Below are positions 34,283 through 42,825 of a stretch of 64,000 nucleotides of DNA, one piece after another (positions within the stretch are counted from its first letter, which is position 1; the number at the start of each line of letters is the position of its first letter). The notes under the pieces were generated by a model that did not search any database, was not told the DNA's origin, and saw nothing but the letters and a program-made list of their open reading frames with translations. Location of the stretch: contig NZ_VSFA01000004.1 in assembly GCF_008119785.1 (NCBI RefSeq), positions 124,001 through 188,000 of the forward strand, given 5' to 3'. Both the position numbers and the translations under genes were made by a program. Source of the DNA: Micromonospora sp. MP36 (lineage in GTDB: Bacteria; Actinomycetota; Actinomycetes; Mycobacteriales; Micromonosporaceae).

Positions 34283-36043
34283 TCAGCCGTGCTCGCGCCA
34301 GCGATTCGTGATCGGCAGCCGGCGGTCCCGCCCGAACGCCTTGTGCGAGATCTTCGTGCCGGGCGCGGACTGCCGGCGCTTGTACTCGGCGGTATCCACC
34401 ATCCGCAGCACCTTGTCCACCACCGCGGGGTCGTGGCCCGAGGCGATCAGCCCATCCCGGCCCAGGTCGCCGTCGACGTAGCCGATCAGGATCGGGTCGA
34501 GCACGTCGTAGTCGGGCAGGGTGTCGCTGTCGAGCTGGCCGGGGCTCAGCTCGGCCGACGGGGGCTTGCCGATCGAGCTCTCCGGGATCGGCGGGGTCTC
34601 GCCCCGGCGCTCGGCGTCCGCGTTGCGCCACTTCGCCAGCCGCCAGATCAGCGTCTTCCAGACGTCCTTGACCGGGTTGTAGCCGCCCACCGAGTCGCCG
34701 TAGAGGGTCGAGTAGCCGACCGCCAGCTCGCTCTTGTTGCCGGTGGTGAGGACCAGGTGGCCCTCCTGGTTCGACAGCGCCATGAGGATCACCCCGCGGA
34801 CCCGCGCCTGGAGGTTCTCCACGGTCACCCCGGAGAGCGACATGTTGGCCAGGAAGGTGTCCACCATGGGCTGGATCGGCTCGATCCGGTAGTCCAGGCC
34901 GGTCCGCTTGGCCAGCTCCTCGGCGTCCGCCCGCGAGTGCTCCGACGAGTGCTGGCTGGGCAGCGAGACGCCGACCACCCGCTCGGGCCCGAGCGCGTCC
35001 ACCGCGATGGCGGCCGACACCGCCGAGTCGATTCCGCCGGAGAGGCCCAGCACCACCGAGGGGAACCGGTTCTTGTTGACGTAGTCGCGCAGGCCCAGCA
35101 CCAGCGCCTGCCACACCTCGGCCTCGTCGGCGACCGGTTCGATGATGCCGCCGACCGCGACCGCGCCGGTGGCGGCCGGCGGGAGGCCGTCGCTGACCTC
35201 GGTGCGGACCACCCGCATCCCGCCGAGGTCCTGGTCCCCGTCGACCTGTTCCTTCCTCGGCGGCAGCTCCACGTCGTGCACCAGCAGGTGTTCGACGAAC
35301 TGCGGCGCCCGGGCGAGCAGCGCGCCGTCCGCGGCGACGATCATCGAGTCGCCGTCGTAGACCAGCTCGTCCTGGCCGCCGACCATGTTCACGTACACGA
35401 CGGTGGCGCCGGCCTCGGCGGCCCGGCGGCGCACCAGCGGCAGCCGGATGTCGTCCTTGTTCAGCTCGTACGGCGAGCCGTTGATGTTGACCACCAGCCC
35501 GACGCCGGCCTGCCGGGCCACCGCGAACGGGCCACCGGCTTGCCAGAGGTCCTCGCAGATGGTCAGCGCGACGTCCACCCCGCCGATCCGCACCACCTCG
35601 AGGGTGTTGCCGGGGACGAAGTACCGGTCCTCGTCGAAGACGCCGTAGTTGGGCAGGTGGTGCTTGAAATAGGTGGCCACGACCGCGCCCCGGTGCAGCA
35701 GCGCGGAGGCGTTGCGGGCCCCCCGCCCCGGCTGGGCGTCGCCGCTGACCTGCGGCGGCCCGTCCGCGTCCAGGTAGCCGACCACGACCGGCAGGTCGCC
35801 GAGCCCGTCGGCGGCCAGGTCGGCGGCGAGCTGCCGCAGCGCGGCCTGGGAGGCGGCGACGAAGGACCGGCGGAAGACCAGGTCCTCGACCGGGTAGCCG
35901 GTCAGCATCATCTCCGGGAAGAGGGTGAGCTGAGCGCCGGCGTCGGCGGCCTTGCGGCTCCAGGCGCGGATCAGCTCCGCGTTGCCGGCGAGGTCGCCGA
36001 CGGTCGGGTTGACCTGGCAGAGGGCGAGACGCACGGTGGGCAT
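34283..36043 (-). CDS. nadE: Glutamine-dependent NAD+ synthetase
   Basis: A 586-aa fused enzyme. Residues 1-270 are a nitrilase-type glutaminase with the Glu44-Lys127-Cys163 triad ([28 protein letters not shown]). Residues 310-586 are the ATP-dependent synthetase with P-loop SGGIDS at 335-340 and the C-terminal GTKISHKAF. It amidates deamido-NAD+ using glutamine. ATG 36043 is taken as the start; an ATG 9 nt upstream is possible. At about 586 aa it is of the shorter class, not the 680-aa mycobacterial class. It is divergent from glnA2 across a GlnR-like box, which would link NAD synthesis to nitrogen state if the box acts both ways. Confidence 0.96.
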   Translation of the reverse strand: MPTVRLALCQVNPTVGDLAGNAELIRAWSRKAADAGAQLTLFPEMMLTGYPVEDLVFRRSFVAASQAALRQLAADLAADGLGDLPVVVGYLDADGPPQVSGDAQPGRGARNASALLHRGAVVATYFKHHLPNYGVFDEDRYFVPGNTLEVVRIGGVDVALTICEDLWQAGGPFAVARQAGVGLVVNINGSPYELNKDDIRLPLVRRRAAEAGATVVYVNMVGGQDELVYDGDSMIVAADGALLARAPQFVEHLLVHDVELPPRKEQVDGDQDLGGMRVVRTEVSDGLPPAATGAVAVGGIIEPVADEAEVWQALVLGLRDYVNKNRFPSVVLGLSGGIDSAVSAAIAVDALGPERVVGVSLPSQHSSEHSRADAEELAKRTGLDYRIEPIQPMVDTFLANMSLSGVTVENLQARVRGVILMALSNQEGHLVLTTGNKSELAVGYSTLYGDSVGGYNPVKDVWKTLIWRLAKWRNADAERRGETPPIPESSIGKPPSAELSPGQLDSDTLPDYDVLDPILIGYVDGDLGRDGLIASGHDPAVVDKVLRMVDTAEYKRRQSAPGTKISHKAFGRDRRLPITNRWREHG

Positions 36044-36150
36044 GTCCCTCATCTTGCCCCAGCGGGACGGGCCCGACCCGGCCGGACGTGGGAGACGCGG
36101 GCCACCCGTCGCCGGGGCGGGACACGGCGGGACAGTCCCGATGTGGTCGC

Positions 36151-36166
36151 GTAACGTCGGCGTAAC
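36151..36166. promoter_or_regulatory. Candidate GlnR box upstream of glnA2
   Basis: GTAAC-n6-GTAAC matches the a-site/b-site spacing of the actinobacterial GlnR box (gTnAC-n6-GaAAC), with T in place of A in the second half. It lies 78 bp before the glnA2 start and about 110 bp before nadE on the other strand. Confidence 0.45.
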
Positions 36167-36243
36167 CAGGCCGGTGGAGACTGGGCGGTCAGGCCCGGGC
36201 CGGCCCGGCCCGGTGCCGGACGTACGTGTCGCGAGGGGTGGAA

Positions 36244-37593
36244 GTGGACCGTCAGCAGGAGTTCGTCCTCCGTACGCTGGAAGAGCGGGACATCCGGTTC
36301 GTCCGGCTGTGGTTCACCGACGTGCTCGGCACGCTCAAGAGCGTGTCGGTGGCCCCCGCCGAGCTGGAGGCGGCCTTCGAGGAGGGCATCGGCTTCGACG
36401 GCTCGGCGATCGAGGGCTTCGCCCGGGTCTTCGAGTCCGACATGGTCGCCATGCCCGACCCGACCACGTTCCAGGTCTTCCCCTTCGAGGGCGGGGTCAG
36501 CGGCGAGAGCGCCCGGATGTTCTGCGACATCCTGCTCCCCGACGGCAGCCCGTCCTGGGCCGATCCGCGGCACGTGCTGCGCCGGGCGTTGTCCAAGGCG
36601 GCGGAGAAGGGCTTCACCTTCTACACCCACCCCGAGATCGAGTTCTTCCTGCTGGAGGACGGCGCGCAGGACGGCTCGGTGCCGACCCCGGTGGACACCG
36701 GCGGCTACTTCGAGCACACCACCCACGCGGTGGCCCGGGACTTCCGCCGGCAGGCCGTGCTGGCGTTGGAGCGGATCGGCATCTCGGTGGAGTTCAGCCA
36801 CCACGAGGTGGCCCCCGGCCAGCAGGAGATCGATCTCCGGTACGCCGACGCGCTGACCACCGCCGACAACATCATGACCTTCCGGCACGTGGTGAAGGAG
36901 GTGGCCCTCTCCACCGGCGTGCAGGCCAGCTTCATGCCGAAGCCCTTCACCGACCAGCCGGGCAGCGGGATGCACACCCACCTGTCGCTGTTCGAGGGGG
37001 AGCGCAACGCGTTCCACGACGCCGGCGACCCGATGAAGCTCTCCAAGGTGGCCAAGTCGTTCATCGCCGGGCTGCTCACCCACGCCCGGGAATACACGGC
37101 GGTCACCAACCAGTGGGTCAACTCCTACAAGCGGCTCTTCCCGCAGGCGCTGCCGGACCGGATCACCGAGAGCCCGGCGTACGTCTGCTGGGGCCACCTG
37201 AACCGGTCCGCGCTGGTCCGGGTGCCCGCTTACGGCAAGCCGAACTCGGCCCGGGTGGAGGTGCGCTCGCTGGACTCGGCGACCAACCCCTACCTGGCCT
37301 TCGCGGTCATGCTCGGCGCCGGACTCAAGGGCATCGAGGAGGGGTACGAGCTGCCGCCGGGCGCCGAGGACGACGTCTGGTCGTTGAGCAGCGCCGAGCG
37401 CCGCGCCATGGGCTACGAGGCGCTGCCGGAGAACCTGGCCGAGGCGATCGACGTGATGGCCGGCTCGGAGCTGGTCGCCGAGGTGCTCGGCGAGCACGTC
37501 TTCGACTTCTTCCTGCGCAACAAGCGGGCCGAGTGGGAGCAGTACCGCCGCGAGGTCACCCCGTACGAGCGGCAGCGCTACCTCTCGCTGTAG
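36244..37593 (+). CDS. glnA2: Glutamine synthetase-family protein GlnA2 (type I)
   Basis: A 449-aa protein. GTG 36244 is chosen because VDRQQEFVLRTLEERDIRFV matches the known N-terminus of mycobacterial GlnA2. Active-site motifs are intact: GFDGSAIEGFA near residue 46, HPEIEFFLLE near 130, QQEIDLRYADAL near 195, SGMHTHLSLFEG near 241 and NPYLAFAVMLGAGL near 350. The adenylylation tyrosine of housekeeping GlnA is replaced by Trp379 (DDVWSLSS), so GlnE should not modify this enzyme. The family contains weak glutamine synthetases and gamma-glutamylamine ligases. From memory, M. tuberculosis GlnA2 sits next to glnE; here 6 kb separates them. Confidence 0.93.
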   Translation: MDRQQEFVLRTLEERDIRFVRLWFTDVLGTLKSVSVAPAELEAAFEEGIGFDGSAIEGFARVFESDMVAMPDPTTFQVFPFEGGVSGESARMFCDILLPDGSPSWADPRHVLRRALSKAAEKGFTFYTHPEIEFFLLEDGAQDGSVPTPVDTGGYFEHTTHAVARDFRRQAVLALERIGISVEFSHHEVAPGQQEIDLRYADALTTADNIMTFRHVVKEVALSTGVQASFMPKPFTDQPGSGMHTHLSLFEGERNAFHDAGDPMKLSKVAKSFIAGLLTHAREYTAVTNQWVNSYKRLFPQALPDRITESPAYVCWGHLNRSALVRVPAYGKPNSARVEVRSLDSATNPYLAFAVMLGAGLKGIEEGYELPPGAEDDVWSLSSAERRAMGYEALPENLAEAIDVMAGSELVAEVLGEHVFDFFLRNKRAEWEQYRREVTPYERQRYLSL

Positions 37594-37617
37594 AGCCGTC
37601 CTGTCGTACCCCGGGCA

Positions 37618-37623
37618 TAGCCT
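37618..37623 (+). promoter_or_regulatory. -10 element (TAGCCT) of a probable leaderless transcript
   Basis: TAGCCT ends 6 nt before the GTG start of the WYL regulator, with no Shine-Dalgarno sequence between. Confidence 0.5.
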
Positions 37624-37629
37624 CCCTGG

Positions 37630-38322
37630 GTGAACCGCACGGACCGTCTCTACGCGCTGGTGGAGGAGTTGCGGGCGGTGTCGCCGCGGCCGCGCAGCGC
37701 CAGCTGGCTGGCCCGGCGTTTCGAGGTGAGCGCCCGGACCATCGAGCGGGACATCGCCGCGCTGCAGGGCGCCGGGGTGCCGATCTGGGCCGAGCCCGGC
37801 CGCACCGGCGGTTACGTGGTGGACCGGGCGCGCACCCTGCCGCCGGTCAACCTGACCCCGGGCGAGGCGGTCGCCATGGCCGTCGCGCTGCACCGGCTGG
37901 CCGGCACGCCGTTCGCCCCGGCCGCCGGCGCGGCGCTGCGCAAGCTGGTCGCGGTGATGCCGGCCGCCGACGCCGCCGAGGCGCACCGGCTGGCCGGCCG
38001 GGTGCACCTGATCGGCGACGGGCCGGCCACCCCCGTCCCGGCCTCCGTCGCCGACGCGGTCACCGCGCGCCGTGTGCTCCGCCTCCGGTACGCCGACCGC
38101 GCCGGCGCCGACTCGGTGCGGGACGTGGAGCCGCTGGGCTACCTCGGCAGCCCCCGGCACTGGTACCTGGTCGCCTGGTGCCGGCTCCGCGACGGGCTGC
38201 GCTGCTTCCGCACCGACCGGATCCGCTCGGTGCACCCGCTGGCGGAGCCGGTGACCCGGGAGCTGCACCCCGGCGACCTCGACATCCCCCACGAGCGGGT
38301 CCGCCCGCTCAGTCTGGTGTGA
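37630..38322 (+). CDS. WYL-domain helix-turn-helix regulator (YafY/DeoR-like)
   Basis: A 230-aa regulator. The N-terminal HTH_11 domain is SWLARRFEVSARTIERDIAA (about residues 24-43), with the usual GVPIWAEPGRTGGY wing. The C-terminal WYL domain contains HWYLVAWCRLRDGLRCFRTD (about residues 178-197), where the canonical W-Y-L is present. WYL regulators sense small nucleic-acid-like or other ligands. No partner gene is obvious; the VOC gene 90 bp downstream could be a target. The start codon is probably leaderless. Confidence 0.92.
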   Translation: MNRTDRLYALVEELRAVSPRPRSASWLARRFEVSARTIERDIAALQGAGVPIWAEPGRTGGYVVDRARTLPPVNLTPGEAVAMAVALHRLAGTPFAPAAGAALRKLVAVMPAADAAEAHRLAGRVHLIGDGPATPVPASVADAVTARRVLRLRYADRAGADSVRDVEPLGYLGSPRHWYLVAWCRLRDGLRCFRTDRIRSVHPLAEPVTRELHPGDLDIPHERVRPLSLV

Positions 38323-38412
38323 GTCCGGGAAACACCGACAGGACGCTGTCGCGCAGTGGGGTGAGGCTGCTTCCTGACGACGGCCGACCGGCCGGCACGA
38401 CGAGGAGGCAGC

Positions 38413-38787
38413 ATGTCCAGCACGCCCATCACCTGGTTCGAGATCGGTTCCGACCGCCCGGACGAGGTCGAGCGCTTCTACGCGGACCTGTTCGGCTGGA
38501 CCTTCGAGGAGCAGGGCGCGGCAAACGGCGGGTCGTACCGGGTGACGACCGCCGGCGGGGAGCAGGGGATCGGCGGCGCGATCCGGGCCACCGGCGGCGG
38601 CTCGCCGAACTACGCGATCTTCTACGCCGAGGTGGCGGACGTGGCGGAGACCTGCCGGCGGACCGAGGCCGCCGGGGGCAAGGTCCTGGTGCCGCTGCGG
38701 ACCGCGCCGAGCGGGCTGACCTTCGCGCACCTGCTCGACCCGTCCGGGAACCACCTCGGCGTCTTCACCCCGCCCGCCGCGGCCTGA
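38413..38787 (+). CDS. VOC-family (glyoxalase/bleomycin-resistance fold) protein
   Basis: A 124-aa vicinal-oxygen-chelate fold protein. The N-terminal ITWFEIGSDRPDEVERFYAD and C-terminal FAHLLDPSGNHLGVFTPP are the two halves of the metal- or ligand-binding site, with conserved acidic residues. The substrate is unknown. The ATG follows GAGGAGGCAGC. It is followed by an 18-bp hairpin. Confidence 0.88.
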   Translation: MSSTPITWFEIGSDRPDEVERFYADLFGWTFEEQGAANGGSYRVTTAGGEQGIGGAIRATGGGSPNYAIFYAEVADVAETCRRTEAAGGKVLVPLRTAPSGLTFAHLLDPSGNHLGVFTPPAAA

Positions 38788-38821
38788 CCCCGGCCGCCCG
38801 TCGCGCGTCTCCGGTCGCTTC

Positions 38822-38863
38822 TGGGTGCGGTTGTTGTCGCCCCGACGACAACAACCGCACCCA
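38822..38863. terminator. Hairpin terminator
   Basis: An 18-bp perfect stem (TGGGTGCGGTTGTTGTCG and complement) with a 6-nt loop. It follows the VOC gene and faces the convergent secreted-protein gene. Confidence 0.8.
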
Positions 38864-38967
38864 AAGCTGCGGGAAACGTGCCCGGTGAGGAGTCAAGGAG
38901 TGGCCCCGCCGGCAGGTCCGGCCGGGAGGGAACAGCGGCCGGTGAGGAGACGGCGGGGCCACCCGGG

Positions 38968-39441
38968 TCACTTGCCAGCCATGCCCCAGTCGCCGTGGTG
39001 GCCGCGCGCGCCCGCGCCCGGGCCCGGGAAGACGCCGGCCTCGACGGCCTTGAGCACCGCGTCCGCCTGCTCCTGGGTGAGCTTGCCGTCCTTGACGGCC
39101 TGGTCCAGCCGCTCCTTCAGCTGGGCCTGCCGCTCCTGCTGCCACGCCTGCCGGTCCTCGGTCGACGGCCGCTCCGGCCGGTCGCCCTGGTGCTGCTCGC
39201 GGATCTTCTCCAGCGCGGCGGTGACCTTGTCGGTCGACACGCCCAGCTCCTTGGCGAGGGCCTCGGCGAACGCGGCCTGCCGGTCGGCCCGCTGCTGCTG
39301 CCGGTCCGTCCCCTGGTCGGTGCTGGTGCTGGCGCTGGGGCTCGGGCTCTTGTCGTCGGCGAGCGCCACCGTCGGGGCGGCGATCCCGACGCCGAGCACC
39401 CCGGCGGCGGCCAGGCCGGCCAGCATGTGCTTCCTCGACAT
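38968..39441 (-). CDS. Secreted hypothetical protein with helical DUF2680-like region
   Basis: A 157-aa protein with a Sec-type signal peptide: MSRKHMLAGLAAAGVLGVGI through APTVALA, with cleavage near residue 29. A Ser/Thr-rich linker follows, then a highly charged helical region with ELGVSTDKVTAALEKIREQH and GKLTQEQADAVLKAV. These resemble the repeated LTQEQADA units of secreted actinobacterial and clostridial proteins of unknown function. The C-terminus is Gly/His-rich. ATG 39441 is used; a second ATG lies four codons upstream. Confidence 0.85.
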   Translation of the reverse strand: MSRKHMLAGLAAAGVLGVGIAAPTVALADDKSPSPSASTSTDQGTDRQQQRADRQAAFAEALAKELGVSTDKVTAALEKIREQHQGDRPERPSTEDRQAWQQERQAQLKERLDQAVKDGKLTQEQADAVLKAVEAGVFPGPGAGARGHHGDWGMAGK

Positions 39442-39576
39442 CTTGCGGATCATGCGGTTCTCCAGTTCGGTGGGGGTGCGTTGACGTCACCGACAGTGAC
39501 GGGTGGAGCTGGGGAGAACCCGTGGCGACCCTGTCAACGCGCTGAAAATCCGATGTCGCCGGGCCAGGGCGGGTGG

Positions 39577-40512
39577 TCAGCGGACGGCGGGGGAGACCGT
39601 CAGGGTGCCGGCGGTGGCGTCGAGGACGGCGGGGGTACCGACCGGGACGGTGAGCTGGCCGACGCCGTGCCCGATCGGCAGGCCGCCGAGGACGGGCACG
39701 CCGAGGTCGCCCAGGCGCTCGGCGAGCACGTCGGTGACCGCGGTGTCCCAGCCGTCCGCGCACTCGGTGAACTGGCCGACCGCGACCCCGGCGACCCCCG
39801 CCAGGGCGCCGCAGCGGCGCAGGTGGGTGAGCATCCGGTCGACCTTGTACGGCGGCTCCTGCACCTCCTCGATCAGCAGCACCGCCCCGGTCAGGTCCGG
39901 CATGTCCGGAGTGCCGATCGACGCGGTGATCAGGCAGAGGTTGCCGCCGAGCAGCCGGCCCTCGGCCCGGCCGGGCACCCGGACCGGGTACGTCTCCTCC
40001 TCCCGCACCGCCTCGACGGTCACAGGCTCGCTGGTCATCAGCGCGGCGTGCAGCGACTCCGCGGAGCGGGGCGGGGTGCGCTCGTCCAGCCACGCCGCCC
40101 CCGGGCCGTGCACGCTGGCCAGCCGGGCGCCCCGCCAGAGCGCGAACTGCAGCGCGGTGATGTCGGAGAAGCCGGCCACCACCTTCGGGTCCCGACGTAC
40201 CGCGGCCATGTCGATCAGGTCGACCACCCGCTGCGCGCCGTAGCCGCCCCGGGTGCAGATCACCCCGCGCACCTCGGGGTCGCCGAAGGCGGTGTTCAGG
40301 TCGGCGGCCCGCAACTCGTCCCCGCCGGCCAGGTAGCCCTGGCGGGCGTACGCGTTCGGCGCCAGCACCGGGCGCAGCCCCCAGCCGGTCAGCAGTTCGA
40401 TGCCGCGGGCGACCCGCTCGGGACGGGTCGGGCCGGAGGGCGACACCAGCATCACGGTGTCGCCGGGACGCAGGACTGGTGAGCGTAGGCACTGGTCGTC
40501 GTCGGTGGGCAC
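39577..40512 (-). CDS. LD-carboxypeptidase, peptidase family S66 (LdcA/MccF-like)
   Basis: A 311-aa serine peptidase. The Ser nucleophile is in AGFSDITALQFAL near residue 119, preceded by the RGGYGAQR substrate loop. The Glu-His partners are in LLIEEVQEPPYKVDRML near 210 and GLPIGHGVGQLTVPVG near 285. LdcA members remove D-Ala from the murein tetrapeptide during recycling; MccF members cleave aminoacyl-adenylate antibiotics such as microcin C. No signal peptide supports a cytosolic role. It lies 32 bp downstream of the TnpB gene, whose insertion is therefore directly at its promoter. Confidence 0.92.
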   Translation of the reverse strand: MPTDDDQCLRSPVLRPGDTVMLVSPSGPTRPERVARGIELLTGWGLRPVLAPNAYARQGYLAGGDELRAADLNTAFGDPEVRGVICTRGGYGAQRVVDLIDMAAVRRDPKVVAGFSDITALQFALWRGARLASVHGPGAAWLDERTPPRSAESLHAALMTSEPVTVEAVREEETYPVRVPGRAEGRLLGGNLCLITASIGTPDMPDLTGAVLLIEEVQEPPYKVDRMLTHLRRCGALAGVAGVAVGQFTECADGWDTAVTDVLAERLGDLGVPVLGGLPIGHGVGQLTVPVGTPAVLDATAGTLTVSPAVR

Positions 40513-40524
40513 GACGGCAGCCTA

Positions 40525-40720
40525 AGAGTTGAGTCGGTTACGGCTCACGACCGTACCCGTTGTGGGCGGGCGTTCCGCGGGGTCGGATGTGTGTGCCGCG
40601 TGGTCCCGCCCGTAGTCGGGCGGGTCTCATCGGGGGTGGCACGTCCGGGTGCGGGTGGTCTTTGCCCGGCAGAGGCCACCGCAGGGGTGGCTGCCGTCCC
40701 TGCCGCCGTTGTGGGGGTGG
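40525..40720 (-). ncRNA. Candidate TnpB guide RNA (reRNA) and element right end
   Basis: In TnpB systems the guide RNA comes from the 3' end of tnpB and extends into the flanking DNA. Here the last 60 codons are low-complexity Thr/Ala/Pro, as if the DNA served another purpose. On the transcribed strand a CCCGCCCG-TAGT-CGGGCGGG hairpin (40605-40624) and a longer imperfect hairpin near 40680-40706 lie within 160 nt of the stop. The guide would then be the flanking sequence below 40548. This is inference from structure, not from a known motif. Confidence 0.35.
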
Positions 40721-42491
40721 GTGCGGTTGACCGGGTCAGGGCCTCTTGCTGCCCTGCTACCCGTTGCCGCAGTGCGGCAACGGAAGTCTCATCAAGGTAG
40801 GCGGTTCTCGGGTCGTCCGGGTCGGTCAAGCGCACGCATGCGGCCATCGCCGCCGACACCAGGTCCCGGTCGCCGATCAGCCCGCAGTGGGGGCAGTTGT
40901 GCTCGCGCTGGGACAGGGGTTTGCGTTGTCGGTGCCCGCAGGGGCAGCGCTGCGACAAAGCTGTCTGCCGGGTGCCGGCACGCAGCATCCGTCCACCTGC
41001 GGCTCTGGCCTCGCCGTGCAGGGCGGCGACGAGTTGGCCGGGGCTGAACATGGCGATCCCGCGTCCCCATCGTCGCGCCCATACCCGCATGTCCGTGTGC
41101 TCGACGGTCAGGTGGCTGCCGTGCCGGGTAACGATCGTGCGGGCGATGTCGCGAGCGCGATGCTGTTTCGCCTGCGACATCGCGCGAGAGTCCTGCGCGT
41201 GCTGCGCGCGGACCCGCCGGTAGGTGGTGCTGAGCATATCCCGCCGGTAGGCGCGTTTCGGATGGCCGGCCGCGTCACTGACCCGGGTGCCCGCCGGGGT
41301 GGTTGCCGCCCGTTCGGGCAGGCCCGCCTCCCGGCGGCGGCGAGCCCGTCTGGCCTGCCGAACGCTCAACGTGTACTGCGCCTGATTCGACGACCGGCGG
41401 GAGCGATCAAGGGCTCGCTGCCGGCGGCGGGCGGCCAGTCGGGCTTTCTCGACTGCTGCCCGCTGCTCAGGCGTGACGGCCACATGGTCACTGGCAAGTC
41501 CACCGTCGGTGGAGGGGCTGGCGGGCATGGAGACGACGGCGAGGTTGCTGACGTTCCCATCCACCCCCGCGACCCGATCCCGTGGCGCGCCTTTACGGTT
41601 GGCCGCGACAGCCGGACTCGTCCACCCAGAGCCCAGAATCATCAGATGCGCGTAGTAGCGCCAGCCACCGCACGCACGATGGTCTTCCACCCGTACCAGA
41701 TCGATCTTGTGCCAGAGGGTCGGATCGGCGAGGAAATGGTGTAGGCGCGCCCACTGGCCTGCGCCCTGAGGCAACCGGACGGGCAGGACCAGGTCGCCTG
41801 CGGGCAGGCCGGTGAACACGATGGCGAGGGGCCCGTCGTACTCCCACCAGCCCTTCAGAGGGCGTGGCGGGGTCGGCATCACGCGGGGCTGGGAAAGCGC
41901 GGAGTCGGGTTGACGCGGTGGGTAGGCGGAGGCGTGCGCATCCAAACCGCCGACCAGCCGAAACGTCTCCCATGTGCGCGGCTTCGTGTGCGACCTGGCC
42001 CGGCCGGGAATACGGCGGTGGTCCCACCAAGTGCCGGTCCTCGGCCTGCCCGCCCGCTTGCCCGACCTGTCCGGGAACAGATGACGGTCGCAGGTCTGCC
42101 ACACCTCGTCGGCCAGGTGCATCGCGATGGCGTTGGTCACGTGATGCCGCAACCACCCGGCCGCCTCGACATGCCGGTAAGCAGCCGCCTCCAGGGCCGC
42201 ACGTGTCAGCTCGAACCGCGCACGTGCTCCCGCCAGATCACGCTCACGCAGCCGGGACGCCGCCCACAACGCGTCCACCCGCGACCGGGCCTGCGCTTGC
42301 AGCGCCCGCCGCAACTGAAACGTCGCGGCGAACATCCGCTCCAACCGAGCACGCGACCGGCTATTCGACGCGTCAAGGCCCAGGCGGATCACTGCGCACG
42401 GGCCATCCGGGTCCCGCCGCCAGTTCCTCGCCTTCGACCTGCCCCGCGTCCGCCGAGAGGCAGGCGCAGACGGGGATGCAACAGAACTCAT
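40545..42491 (-). CDS. TnpB-family RNA-guided endonuclease (solo, no TnpA)
   Basis: A 648-aa protein, large for TnpB (usually about 400 aa). ATG 42491 follows AAGG. The RuvC active site is complete: Asp311 in GVDGNVSN, Glu464 in LTVEHTDM, and Asp543 in GDRDLVSA. The zinc finger has an unusual first pair, CPC (C-x-C), then CPHC. The N-terminal 300 residues are Arg-rich and helical. No TnpA transposase is adjacent, so this is an orphan of the IS1341 type. Copies of an 11-bp sequence, GACCGTACCCG, flank it (40549-40559 and 42536-42546). It lies between the S66 peptidase and the amidotransferase genes, and the surrounding DNA is less ordered than the core. Confidence 0.88.
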   Translation of the reverse strand: MSSVASPSAPASRRTRGRSKARNWRRDPDGPCAVIRLGLDASNSRSRARLERMFAATFQLRRALQAQARSRVDALWAASRLRERDLAGARARFELTRAALEAAAYRHVEAAGWLRHHVTNAIAMHLADEVWQTCDRHLFPDRSGKRAGRPRTGTWWDHRRIPGRARSHTKPRTWETFRLVGGLDAHASAYPPRQPDSALSQPRVMPTPPRPLKGWWEYDGPLAIVFTGLPAGDLVLPVRLPQGAGQWARLHHFLADPTLWHKIDLVRVEDHRACGGWRYYAHLMILGSGWTSPAVAANRKGAPRDRVAGVDGNVSNLAVVSMPASPSTDGGLASDHVAVTPEQRAAVEKARLAARRRQRALDRSRRSSNQAQYTLSVRQARRARRRREAGLPERAATTPAGTRVSDAAGHPKRAYRRDMLSTTYRRVRAQHAQDSRAMSQAKQHRARDIARTIVTRHGSHLTVEHTDMRVWARRWGRGIAMFSPGQLVAALHGEARAAGGRMLRAGTRQTALSQRCPCGHRQRKPLSQREHNCPHCGLIGDRDLVSAAMAACVRLTDPDDPRTAYLDETSVAALRQRVAGQQEALTRSTAPTPTTAAGTAATPAVASAGQRPPAPGRATPDETRPTTGGTTRHTHPTPRNARPQRVRS

Positions 42492-42825
42492 TGCCAACCT
42501 TCCCGCCGCCCGGGCGCTCGGTTTTCGTCGAGCAGGACCGTACCCGCGGGGTCCGACCAAACCAGCCGCGTTCCTGCCAGTGCGAGCCGAGCCACCCCGC
42601 CGAGTCCTCGCCGACGGCGTATACCGGCCCGTACCCGACGTGATCACCCGGCCCTCGATAGAAGCGGCCGGATCATCTCCGATCATGCCTGGCGATCCCA
42701 CTCACACCGCGGCGCCAATCATCCAACAACGTCATCCCCTGATCGAAAGACTGACAGGGCCCGCGGCCATGCCGTGCGCCGAGCCGTTCCGGCCGTGCCC
42801 GCTGCCACCGGATAGCCTCGACGTC
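42492..42825. other. Gene-free left flank of the TnpB element
   Basis: I see no gene. The second copy of GACCGTACCCG is at 42536-42546. From about 42640 to 42760 the DNA is visibly richer in A/T than its surroundings, including a GATCATCTCCGATCAT direct repeat. TAGCCT at 42813-42818 is the -10 of the amidotransferase gene, 7 nt before its GTG. Confidence 0.45.

Noticed and set aside
36049..38754. 901-residue open frame antisense to glnA2, the WYL gene and the VOC gene
   Set aside because: It crosses three real genes and has no recognisable motif.
40545..42701. Start of TnpB at the far upstream ATG (42701)
   Set aside because: The first 70 residues would be Arg/Gly-rich without conservation, would span the second 11-bp repeat, and lack a ribosome site; ATG 42491 has AAGG upstream.
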